From assembly GCA_026770615.1 (NCBI GenBank), contig MU631583.1, forward strand, positions 150,032-192,585: a stretch of 42,554 nucleotides of DNA, read 5' to 3'. Shown one piece after another: positions 19,172 through 28,470 of the stretch. The first letter of the stretch is position 1; every line of letters begins with the position of its first letter. The DNA comes from Pavlovales sp. CCMP2436. Lineage: Eukaryota; Haptophyta; Pavlovophyceae; Pavlovales. The notes beneath the pieces are model-generated. The model was not told where the DNA came from, ran no database searches, and saw only the letters and a list, made by a program, of their open reading frames with translations. Both the position numbers and the translations under genes were made by a program.

Positions 19172-20485
19172 TCAGGTTGTAGGATCGAGTACAAATTGAG
19201 TAAGCTGATAAACCCTCGCCTAGTGTAGGCCGAGGGGGAGAGCTAGTCGATGAAAACCTGTTGAGGAAACCGACTTGAGCGCCTACATGCCGAGGAGCGT
19301 GTGGCGGTGGCGGATGAAGAGCGTGTCCAATCGGGATCCTGGACACACACCCTCGATTTTGCAAGGAGATGGTTCTCCAGGCGAGAGAGGGATGGTCTGG
19401 AGCGCCGACAGCGAGAGCATGTCGGCCACGAACAGGATGCGCGACGGAGAGCAAAATTTTACCAGAGCGGGAGTCGAAGTTGTAGTTGCCAGAGCGAGAG
19501 CTGAAGCCAACGCTACGTCGTCTTCCCCCCCCTCAGCCGAGCCTGGGTCGTCGAGGTTGACCGAGATGGAGTTGGTCGGCCCGATGGTGAGTAAGTAGTG
19601 GCCCTGCCTGAAATGCAGCGGCGACGAGGCCGCTAGCGCGTTAGAGCGCGCCGGAGCCGAAGGAGTCGTCTGCATGAAGTGCAGCGGCGACGAGGCAGCT
19701 AGCGCGTCGGAGCGCGCCGAGCCCGAAGGAGTCGCCTGCATGAAGTGCAGCGGCGACGAGGCAGCTAGCGCGTTAGAGCGCGCCAAAGCCGAAAGAGTCG
19801 CCTGCATGAAGTGCAGCGGCGACGAGGGAGAGAGATCGAACACGGTCGGGTTTACTTCGTGCGAGAAGGCCGCCAAGAGCGTGAGCATAAGAAGTAGCGT
19901 GAACTTGGCCAGGCCGAAGAGCATGTATGTCTTGTCGGCGGCAGGCTACATGACGTTGGCGATGATCACGAGCGGCTTGTCGTCGGCTTCGGCGACGATA
20001 GAGGCGGCAGGGAAGTCGTATTCGACGTAGCGCGGCATGATGGGTCTGTCGTTCCAGAGCTCGCGCCCGTGGTTGCGCTCCCAGCGCTCGAGCCTCTGTT
20101 CGCGCATGAGCACGTGGGACTTGAAGTCGGCCTTGAGGTCGGCCGCCTTTTCCTCCGCCAAGATGTCGAACGGCTCGGCGGTGGCGCACGAGTAGTCAGA
20201 GTCGTACCCCTTGTCGAGGTCCGGGAGAGAGGAAGCGTAGGAGTCCGCCGCGATGATAGTCACGACGCGCGCGTTGTGCAGGTACGAATCGAACTTGAGC
20301 TTGGCCGCCGCCGAGAGGTCGAGCGGGCCGAGGTGCGGATTGGGCTTGACCGAGTCCGCCCCGATGATGGTCACCACGCGCGGGTTGTAAATGAACGGGC
20401 CCGTGTTGATCGCGAAGACGCCCTTTAAGGGAGCGGAGTAGGGGCTGAAGTGCTGCTTGGCCTCAGAGTCCTGAAGGTCCACCAT
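19172..20485 (-). CDS. Nested element protein of unknown function (three in-frame TAG)
   Basis: The frame runs from ATG 20485 to TGA 19172, interrupted only by TAG at 19946, 19283 and 19220. The first 179 codons (MVDLQDSEAKQHF...) contain a duplicated motif, PRVVTIIGADS and ARVVTIIAADS. After the first TAG comes MLFGLAKFTLLLMLTLLAAF, which looks like a signal or membrane segment. Then four 22-residue repeats of the type ALAASSPLHFMQATPS (66-base period, about 19610-19830). The start codon's A is the last base of the LTR. I do not recognise a gag or enzyme domain. It may be an unusual gag or a captured gene. Confidence 0.6.
19610..19830 (-). repeat. 66-bp tandem repeat in the nested element frame
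   Basis: Four copies of a unit containing TGCAGCGGCGACGAGGC and CTAGCGCGT, in phase with the coding frame, encode Ala/Ser-rich SSPLHFMQ units. Confidence 0.9.
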
Positions 20486-20775
20486 ATAGAAAGGCTAGCG
20501 GTGTTGAACGCAAGCACGAGCTAAGAGAGGATTGGAGTCCGAGACGCGTGAGCGTCGAAGGCAGCTAGAGAGAGAGAGAGAGAGAGCTAGAGCGAGAGAG
20601 AGAGAGCTAGAGAGAGAGAGAGAGCTAGAGAGCTATATTAAGAAATGGAACGAGCAGGCGTAACCGCCTTTTCTGTGGACCCCTTTGTGGAAGGGTGGCA
20701 AGTTCCTATAGTTGTCAGGATGGCAATCAGGATGTCAGACAGAGCCCAAGTGAGAGGACACTTGGGCTCCCGATA
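20485..20775 (-). repeat. Nested element 5' LTR
   Basis: 291 bp, the same sequence as 18833-19143 with a shorter GA microsatellite. It ends CGATA, followed by the CCTTG duplication. Confidence 0.92.
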
Positions 20776-20780
20776 CCTTG

Positions 20781-21263
20781 GGCGGCGACGCGTCGGCGCT
20801 CGGCATGCCGACGGCCGATGCCGCGCGCGCGCGCGCGTGAGCCGACAGTCGCGCCGGCGCCGGTGTCCTTCTTGATGCGCTCGACGTTGCCGAAGATCAT
20901 CGAGTTCTTGTCGATGGTGATGCGACCGCCACCGATGGCCGAGAGGTCGATGTAGGAGGCGCCCTTCTCGTAGTGCACGACCGCACCTGCCTCGACGAGG
21001 CGCGGCACGCTGATGAGCGGAGTCGTCACTTCGCCAGTGCCCCACGCTCCAGGCAACTCGATCGGCCTCCCACCGGGCTGGCCGTTGATGGCGGAGATCG
21101 CGACGATGCCGGTGACCGCGGCGAACGACTTCGTACCGCCGCCCCACTTCACGATGTGGATTGAGTCAGCGCCATTTATCTCGCACGGCGTCACCTTGCT
21201 GCTGATCATCTTGTCCGGGAACACGTGCTCGTTGGCGCCCGAGTCGACGCACATCTTGATGCG
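20781..21263 (-). CDS. Copia 1 aspartic protease
   Basis: The active-site motif VDSGANEHVF lies about 21240-21250, just after the TAG at 21264. GVTLISVPRLVEAG-like and IDLSAIGGGRITID blocks follow, as in copia proteases and the pre-integrase linker. The frame is the same as gag across the TAG (DFGTTF-TAG-RIKMCVDSG) and reaches the nested insertion at 20780. The sequence AISAINGQPGGRPIELPGAW is a duplicate of a gag segment (see 21744-21805). The protease would cleave the Gag-Pol polyprotein. Confidence 0.85.
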
Positions 21264-23463
21264 CTAGAACGTGGTGCCGAAATCGTTGAGGCCGGGGGAG
21301 CCGAACTCGCCGCGGCGGGTGATACGGCTGTGCGGCGCAGCGCGGGAGGGCAGCGCAGAGCGCGCGTGCGCATACTCCTTCTGCTTGACGTCAGCGAGGA
21401 CGGTGCGCTGCTCAGCCTGGGCGAGGGCGGCGCGCAGCTCAGCCAGCTCCTCCCGCCCTGCCACGCCGAGCCCGCCGCGCCCGCCACTGCCGCCGCCGCG
21501 TCCCACGCCGAGTCCGCCGCGCCCGCCACTGCCGCCGCCGCGTCCGCGGCCGAAGCCGCGCCCGGCACTGGCGAAGCTGCGCCCGTAGCCGCCGTAGCCG
21601 CCGTTCCACTCCGGCTTGGCCTGCTTGGTGTCGACGGAGAAAGAGACCTTCTCCTTGGCGGTCGAGCACGCGGCGGCTTTCACCATGAGCTGCTCGTAGT
21701 CGGAGTCAGTGGACTCGGACTGGTTGGTCTTGTCACCCCACGCTCTGAATAACTCAATCGGCCTTCCACCGGGCTTGCCGTTGATGGCGGAGATCAAATC
21801 CGGCATGACGGGGTCGGTGGCCTTGGACTGGTCGGTCTCATCGTTCGAGTCCTCCTCCGCCGAGTCTAGGCCGGAGAGGATGGCGAACGACGTCGTGAAG
21901 CCGCGCGCGTTGGCGTCCTTGGCGCGCGCCGGGCCTCCGATGCGGAGCGCAGACTTGGGCTGCCCCTTGGCACGCTGTGGCGGCGGCGGCAGGCGCGTTG
22001 CAGCCGGCGCCGTCTCCTTGTTGCGGTGCGGGCAATCCTGCCTGAGGTGGCCGAGCACGCCGTAGCTGAAGCAGGTCTTGCTCTTGAGCCACTCGGTGCG
22101 GTCGCGCTCAGCGTCTGCTACGCGCGCGAATATGGACGCAGCCTCGCGCGGCGCGCGAGAGGGCTCGCGCTGGCGCGGCGCAGGCGCGCCGCTCACCCCG
22201 AGCTTGACGTTTTCGAGCAGACCCAGCGCCAACACGAAATCGTCGTACGACTTCTCCGTGATGGCTGCCACCTTGAGCTCCTTGAAGCGTGCGATGATCA
22301 CGCTGTTCTNNNNNNNNNNNNNNNNNNNNNNNNNNNNNNNNNNNNNNNNNNNNNNNNNNNNNNNNNNNNNNNNNNNNNNNNNNNNNNNNNNNNNNNNNNN
22401 NNNNNNNNNNNNNNNNNNNNNNNNNNNNNNNNNNNNNNNNNNNNNNNNNNNNNNNNNNNNNNNNNNNNNNNNNNNNNNNNNNNNNNNNNNNNNNNNNNNN
22501 NNNNNNNNNNNNNNNNNNNNNNNNNNNNNNNNNNNNNNNNNNNNNNNNNNNNNNNNNNNNNNNNNNNNNNNNNNNNNNNNNNNNNNNNNNNNNNNNNNNN
22601 NNNNNNNNNACTCGGCGCGCGCCGACTGCTTGAGCGCTGCCATGGCCTCGGTCGTCAGCCGACTGTGCAGGTGGCCCATGAAGACGACCTCCGTCTTCTT
22701 GTAGTAGGCCACGCGCACTTCGAGGAACGAGTTGTAGATGCCGTACTGCGACTTTGCCTTGACCGCTGCCACCTTGGCCTCGGCAGTGGAGTTGACCTGG
22801 TCAATCTCGGCGAGGCGATTGTTCTCGATGAACGTCAGGTTGAGCTCGAGGAAGCTCACCACGCTCGCCTTGCCGGTGAAGACCAGCGGCACGACGGTAG
22901 CCACCGCGGCGGGCGATGCGGCTGGGCTGCGCAGCGCGGGCGTCGTCTGCGACGTAGCGCGCGTCAGAGGCGGCGACACGCGCCCGCACCGGCTTCACCG
23001 CCATGGAAACCTCCAGCGCGACGCTCGTCGCGTGCGCGACGAGCTGGGCCGCCATCGCCTCCTCGTGCTCGGTGGTGATCTTGGTATTGTCGTACTTCGC
23101 CTGCAAGTTGATCTTGCTTGTCTTGTCAGCTGCGACTTTGTTGATCGCTGAGATCTGGTCCTCCATTTGGTGGAACTTGGCCAGCTTGTCGTCGTGCGGA
23201 GTGATGAGCGCGTTTCCGTACTCATCCTGAGTGAGCAGCTTCAAGCGGCCCGTCGCGACGCCGTCCTTGTCGAACTCGTTGCCGACAAAGCCCTGCGCGA
23301 GCGTCGTGTCCTTGTCCGTGAGCACCTGGAGCTCGTGCATCATCCCCTGGAAGACCGACGGCTTGTTGGTGTCCGAGAGGCGGATGGGCGAGTTGTCCTT
23401 GCTGTCGTTGCTCCGAGGCGGAGCGGCGAGACCGGCACGGGAGGAGCCCCCCGATGCATGCAT
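21264..23463 (-). CDS. Copia 1 Gag (frameshift, assembly gap, TAG end)
   Basis: ATG 23463 opens MHASGGSSRAGL; the A of the ATG is the last base of the LTR. The frame must shift between about 22980 and 22900 to continue into VVPLVFTGKASVVSFLELNL. A 300-base N gap follows. A zinc knuckle, CFSYGVLGHLRQDC (about 22040-22085), has Tyr in place of the second Cys of a normal CX2CX4HX4C knuckle. A Gly/Arg repeat (GRGRGGGSGGRGGLGVGR) lies about 21470-21560. It ends TAG at 21264 with the protease in phase after it. Gag would package element RNA. Confidence 0.82.
22310..22609. other. Assembly gap (300 N)
   Basis: Exactly 300 undetermined bases inside Copia 1 gag. The round number suggests a scaffolder's estimate, so the phase across it is not proven. 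Confidence 1.
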
Positions 23464-23802
23464 GTTGGTGTTAGCCGGTCGCTCCGTCTCTCCTCTAGTC
23501 CTTGCAGCGCTAGAAGGTGCCCGTCGTCTCGACGGGTGGCAGGATCAAATACAGCGAGTTAGAGCTTCACGAGCGATCAGTGCAAAGCGATCAGTGGCGG
23601 ACGGCAAACTGAGAGACCTCTGAGTGGTAACACAATCCAAACTGAGCGACCGAAATAGTCACGTTCCCGTATGACACGGGTTGTGGCCAGTAAGTGTGTG
23701 CGGTGCTGTGTGCTGCGGGCAGGCATGAAGGCAGTAAGGCTTGGGTATATGCAATAGCCCTGATCAGTAGCTTGAGCATATACAAAAGCCATACCTCCAA
23801 CA
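23463..23802 (-). repeat. Copia 1 5' LTR
   Basis: 340 bp, TGTTGG...CCAACA, followed by the CATCT target duplication. It is the promoter-side LTR for the minus-strand coding region. Confidence 0.95.
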
Positions 23803-24754
23803 CATCTAAGAGTTAGACTTACATTTACGGTAATTACTGCAAGACTAGATTATAAATTTTGTAGGGTTCTTGTCTCACTCCTGAGCCTATAAAAAAGTCT
23901 AAAATCTTATTTCAATTTGATGCGCATACTGTAACGTCACTGACGACAACTGGCGCAGCCACAGGCGCAACGCCGACCGGAGCGCATGCCTTGGCCGCGG
24001 CGGCCGCGGCGAACAGGGCACACGCACCTAGATGGACGTGGGCATTGTGTGTTTGTAGGGGGGGAAGGGCTGTGGTATCTGCTACAACTACAAGTTCGCC
24101 ACCAACTTCACTTCTACTGTTGAGGTATTCCTGCGGTGGCACAGAGGTCCGGAGTGAAGCGCCGTCGAGGGCTGTCAACGGGAGCTAGAGCGATCCAAGA
24201 ATAGATTAATTTAGAATGAAACGACTCAAGTTTAATCACAGGAACTTATTTCCTAGTGAAGGCAAGTTACATACTATCTTAGCAGGACTGCGAATGTCTC
24301 GAACTGAGAGTGCGGGAGGATCGATTCAGGTAAATCTGACCAGTGTCAGATTACCTTGACACACCCCCTCGATCTGATGAGTAGGGTGGATGATGCAGTT
24401 GAGAATGTGTGTAAGCTTCTACTTTAGCGTCCGTCCCAGGAAGGATCTCACTGGATTCGAATGTTGAAAAACACTCAGGTCCAGAGATCCATCCCGAGCA
24501 CACGGATAACGTCCCCGCCACTGATCAGTTCAGCCACACGACGATCGAAGACGGACGACTCTCGACTGGCGCGCTGACCGACCTCCACTGCTCTCCCTCG
24601 CGTCGTCTGAAAATGCAGCACCGTCTGCGAGCGCGGCCCACCTTCGCGCATCCCAAACATTACTTACTCGCTAGCCTGGCTCGCATATGTTGAGATTTTT
24701 TTTTTCCCGGGGGGCAAAAACCACGCATATGCGCGGCTTATTTGCTGGCCCATT
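23803..24754. other. Intergenic stretch between the two copia elements
   Basis: No supported gene. It contains a dispersed repeat (24019-24120, sister of 10904-11012) and a short hairpin at about 24328-24356 (AGGTAAATCTGA...TCAGATTACCTT). The minus 24475-24660 frame is short and unrecognised. Confidence 0.6.
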
Positions 24755-25276
24755 CTATCTCACCCCTTGAAGGGGGTGGGCCTCGGGCGCAGGACTCTGG
24801 GTTGCAGGATGTGGCGGGCTTGCTGGCTCATGTTTGGTTATAGGTTTTTTGTCGCTCGAGTGGTGTGACAGCGTGGGTGACTGGCCGGTTTCAAGGGCCC
24901 GTTTGGTTGCTGAGCGCAGTGTGCGTGAGTGGTGCATGAATATGGCGGACTTGTCATGGATCAGTGCGTGCATGCGTGACGGGCCTGCTGTGGACTTGTG
25001 GTTTATGGCGGGACTGGCTGGTCCTGTTATGGGTTCAGTGGGACTGACTGCTCCTGATAGCAATGAGGTTTTGGTTCGAGACGGTCTCTGGTTGCGTATT
25101 TCCACGTTTGATGTGCGTAAGCGTTGCTGGCCTCGGCTGGGCCTGAGGGTGGGCTTAGGCTGCATGGAGGGTATGGTCGGGTTTACACCTATTAATGAAT
25201 CTTCATTATTCGTAGGTTGGTTGCGCATCAGGCATAGTGTGCATGTTGCCAAAACGTCAAAGTGATGAAGTTGCTA
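24755..25276 (-). other. Open frame continuing past the Copia 2 pol TAG
   Basis: The pol frame ends TAG at 25274 (TTKFK-TAG), yet the same phase stays open for another 172 codons to TGA at 24755, rich in Ser, Pro, Thr and His (MHALIHDKSAIFMHHSRTLR). It may be chance, the start of an LTR, or a C-terminal extension if UAG is read. I do not recognise a domain. Confidence 0.35.
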
Positions 25277-27081
25277 CTTGAACTTGGTCGTTGGCTTGAT
25301 CTCGTCCGTGATCAGATTCGCGAAGAGCTTGAACTGGACGCCTCCGAGCGGCTTGGTGAAGCCGTCAGCGATGTTGTCGTTGGTGCCCACCTTCTGGATG
25401 GAGATGACCTTGTGCTCGACACAGTCGCAAATGAAGTGATGCCGGATGTTAATGTGCTTGGTGCACAAGTGAAACGTGGGGTTGTGTGCGAGCTCGATCG
25501 CGCCCTTATTGTCATCAAAGAACGGGAGCGGGGCGTCGACCTTGATGATGCCCAGGTCGTTGATGATGTCGCAGAAGTAGTTGGCAGCCTCCTTGCCGGC
25601 GTAAGCGAAGGCGAGGTACTCGGCTTCTGTCGACGAAAGCGTGGTGATGGACTGCCGAGAGGAGCGCCGGCTGACAGGCGCGCCTGCAAAGAAGAAGACA
25701 TACCCAGTTGTCGAGCGGCGGCGCTCGAGATCGGCTGCCAAGTCGGAGTCGACGTAGGCCACTAGGTGCGTAAGCGTCACCTCCTTGCACGCCTTGGAGC
25801 TGCGGTAGAGGAGACCTTGGTTTGTCGAGCCAGCGAGGTAGAGCTAGACGCGCTTGGCGGCGTCGAGCGCAGAGCTGGTCGGAGATGCCATCGAGTGCGC
25901 GAGGAAGCTTGATGCGAGAGCGACGTCCGGCCGACAGGTGTTGGAGATGAAGAGCAGCGCCCCGACCATGGAGCGGAAGTTGGAGCTGCCCTCGCGATCG
26001 AGTAGCTCGGGCTCGTCCGAGCCGTTCTGCTTGTCGAGGTCGATCATCATGGGGGACTTCTTCGTGGAGATGCCCAAGAGGTCGAAGCGCTCGAGGCAGG
26101 TCGCGATGTAGAAATGCATCGACATTGTGATGCTCTTCTCGTCCTGCTCGACGTTGACGCCGAGGAAGGTCTTGATGGGGCCGAGGAAGCGGATGTCGTA
26201 GAACCCCTTGAGCTCGTCGACGATCTCTGCGCAGGCCGTTGGGCTTGGAGAGCTCGAGAGCAGAAGAAAGTCGTCCACGAACAAGCCCGTAAGGTCGATG
26301 GAGTCGTCCTCACGGATGCGGCGGTAGACAGACCAGGAGGCGTCGATGCGGTGGAACTTGATGCGTTCCATGATGTCGAGATTGGTCTTCCACCAGAGTC
26401 GGCCACTCTGCTTGAGACCGTTGATGGCGCGGCGGCAGCGCAGCGCGACCTTGAAGCCTGGCGGCGCGATGACCTTGGCCTGGTAGAGCGGCGGGAGTCC
26501 GAGGTGGAGTTGTTCCGAGTCGGGGACCTCAGCGTTGAGGTATGTTGATGACACATCTGCGCTGCAGACTTGCCAGCGAGAGCCGCCGGGTGTGCGCATG
26601 AAGGCTGCGTGAGCGAGGAGTAAACGCATCGAGTCGTAGCGCAGCGTCGGGGAGTAGGTCTCGTCGTAGTGGAGACCTGGGATTTGCCGGAATTCTTGCG
26701 CGACGATGCGCGCCTTGTACTTGTCAACCGTCCCGTCGGCTTGAGGCTTGACCTTGCAGACGAATTTGGTAGGGATGATCGGCGCTCACTCGCGGATGGA
26801 GACCTCGTCCCATGTGTGGAGAATACGGTGGGACTCGAGCTCAGCGATGATGGCAGTGGCCCAATCATTCTTGTAGTCGCCGGCCATGACGTCATTGAAG
26901 ATCTCGGGCGTCGGCACGTTGGCGGCGAGTAGGACCACGTTGGCCGTGTACTTCTGTCGTGGCTGCTGTCGCAGTCCGACGCGGAGGTCGCCGGTCGAGC
27001 GAACGATCGGCGGAGAGGATGGCTCAGAGGAAGTCTCTGAGGATGGCTTGGAGGATGAAGTCGGCGTGGCGGTGCGCGACG
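25274..27081 (-). CDS. Copia 2 reverse transcriptase and RNase H
   Basis: Blocks in order: NDWATAIIAELESH, HTWDEVSIRE, then TGA at 26786 (probably a former Trp codon), then APIIPTKFVCKVK, DETYSPTLRYDSMR, SADVSSTYLNAEVP, NGLKQSGRLWW, active-site GLFVDDFLLL (about 26270-26288), FLGVNVEQDEKS, SMVGALLFISNTCRPD. A TAG at 25844 (AAKRV-TAG-LYLAGS) falls where relatives have a residue of the KRVLRYL motif. RNase H follows: YVDSDLAADLERRRSTTGYV, STEAEYLAFA, DDNKGAIELA, KHINIRHHFI, DGFTKPLGG. The phase is constant throughout. Confidence 0.87.
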
Positions 27082-27645
27082 GCGGCGGCGAGAAGAAATG
27101 CTCTAACGTGTCCTGTGAGTGCGCTGACGTATCCCGCCCGATCTTTGTCAGTTCGTACCCAAACAGGCTTCAAAATCGTGTCCCAACCGAAAATCGTATC
27201 CACACGCGCTGTTCGGAATAACGTATCCAAAAAGGCTTCAAATCTGTATCTCAGCCGAAAATCGTACCCACACGCGCAGATCGAAAATTCGTATCCGCAA
27301 ACTCGCACAAACGTATCTAGCGATAAAACGTAACCCACAGGTGCTTTCACGTACCCATTATGTAGTGATCGGGGATCGTACCCACGCCACGCCTAAAAAT
27401 CGTATCCCAGAGACCAGGGCGCGGTTCACGCGGCCGAGCGCGAGCGCCATGCTCCGCATGCTGCGCGCCACGGGGAGCGGTGTGCTCGGCTCGGCGTGGC
27501 GGTGCTTGTCCTTGCGCAGACGCGCGAGCCGACTTCGGCGATGCCCAGGCGCGACACCCCTCCGCCCAGCGTGGCACCCCCCGCTCAGCGGCCGCGCAAC
27601 GACGCGGGCGCCGGCCCGAGCGCATCCGGGCTTGCGCAGCTCGCG

Positions 27646-28329
27646 CCGGAGCAGATCCCGTCGACGTTCCAAAGGGCGATGATGACGCTCGAGTAGCTCC
27701 GGACTCACGCAGCCACCTCCGCGCTGCGGCAGCAGTCCAGCCTGCTCAAGCCGCCGACACCCGGACTCAAGTGCGCAGAGTGGAACCTGAGTTGGTTCAT
27801 GGGCGACTTCGAGCTCGCGCAGTCGAACGCCTGGTCGGTGGTGTGACCGGAGGTGAACGACGCGGAGTTCCAGGCGAGCTTCGAGGCCGAGCGGACGCGC
27901 ACGCTTAAGAACGCGCCTGGCTGCGTGCTCCCGCCCCACCTGCGCATGCCTCTCGCAGCTCTGCAGGCTGGGCTGCGCCGTCTGTTCTGCGGCTGGCATA
28001 TGCTGCACCTGCTGGACAAGAGGAAGGGGGATTTCTTCGAGGACAGCACCCAGTATTTGGTGCGTGTCAAGTCTGACGTCGACTGCTATCGCAAGCGCAT
28101 CGCCTTCCCCGCAGTCGCCGGCCGCGTGTTTGACGCGATGACCCTCAAAACTCGTACAGAATACAAGGAGCCGCGCGTGGCAGATTTCCTGCAAAGGTTC
28201 CGCGAGCTGCCGCTGTCGTACGTGCTGGTCAACGAGAACTGTGCAGGTGGGATGGCCGACCACAACCTCAACCTTGAGGGCTGGAATGCCGACCTGTGGC
28301 CAACGCTGAGCCGCTATATATATATATAA
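27646..28329 (+). CDS. Unknown protein carried by the inverted-repeat element
   Basis: One phase from about 27646 to the stop at 28327, interrupted by TAG 27694 and TGA 27844. It contains CAEWNLSWFMGDFELAQSNA, then ASFEAERTRTLKNAPG, GWHMLHLLDKRKGDFFEDS, YLVRVKSDVDCYRKRIAFP and LPLSYVLVNENCAGGMADH. The second half has no stops and reads like a globular domain. I do not recognise it. A shorter inverted copy of its first half is at 29320-29580, where the TAG column reads CAG and the TGA column reads TGG. Confidence 0.5.
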
Positions 28330-28470
28330 TTAAATGCTTTAATAAAATTAAATGTGTATAATAATATATAAATATTATAACTAATAGTAATATGGTTATT
28401 AGTGATAAAGATAAACTACAGTCGGTCAGTCCGCTGGCTGCGACTCAACAACGCTTATTTACGGCGTGTA
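28330..28470. other. AT-rich spacer in inverted-repeat element
   Basis: TATATA- and TAATA-rich sequence directly after the unknown protein's stop, before the MITE. It could hold a 3' end or polyadenylation signal (AATAAA at 28339-28344). Confidence 0.5.

Larger units (their letters stand above)
18828..20780 (-). mobile_element. Nested non-autonomous LTR element inside Copia 1
   Basis: LTRs at 18833-19143 and 20485-20775 begin TATCG/TATAG and end CGATA, and are flanked by CCTTG (18828-18832 and 20776-20780). The internal part is 1.34 kb with one long minus-strand frame and no protease, integrase or RT, so it would need enzymes in trans. A TGG-starting sequence directly after the 5' LTR (TGGTGGACCTTCAGG on minus) is a plausible primer-binding site; GGGCGAGGG beside the other LTR is a plausible polypurine tract. 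LTR ends that are not TG...CA are unusual. Confidence 0.88.
14934..23807 (-). mobile_element. Ty1/copia LTR retrotransposon (Copia 1)
   Basis: Two LTRs in the same orientation (14939-15281 and 23463-23802) are flanked by CATCT at 14934-14938 and 23803-23807, a 5-bp target-site duplication. Coding on minus is gag, protease, integrase, RT, RNase H, the copia order. A nested LTR element (18833-20775) splits protease from integrase. A 300-base run of N (22310-22609) lies in gag. A G-run next to the 3' LTR (15282-15289 on plus as C's) is a plausible polypurine tract. High LTR similarity suggests a fairly recent insertion. Only one frameshift (in gag) and TAG codons interrupt the frame. Confidence 0.95.

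Noticed and set aside
24834..25265. 143-codon plus-strand frame rich in Trp and Met
   Set aside because: Its composition is implausible. The opposite minus frame continues the Copia 2 pol phase, which is a better, though still weak, reading.
27358..28263. 301-codon minus-strand frame
   Set aside because: It is antisense to the unknown protein whose plus-strand reading is supported by a codon-level comparison with the inverted copy.
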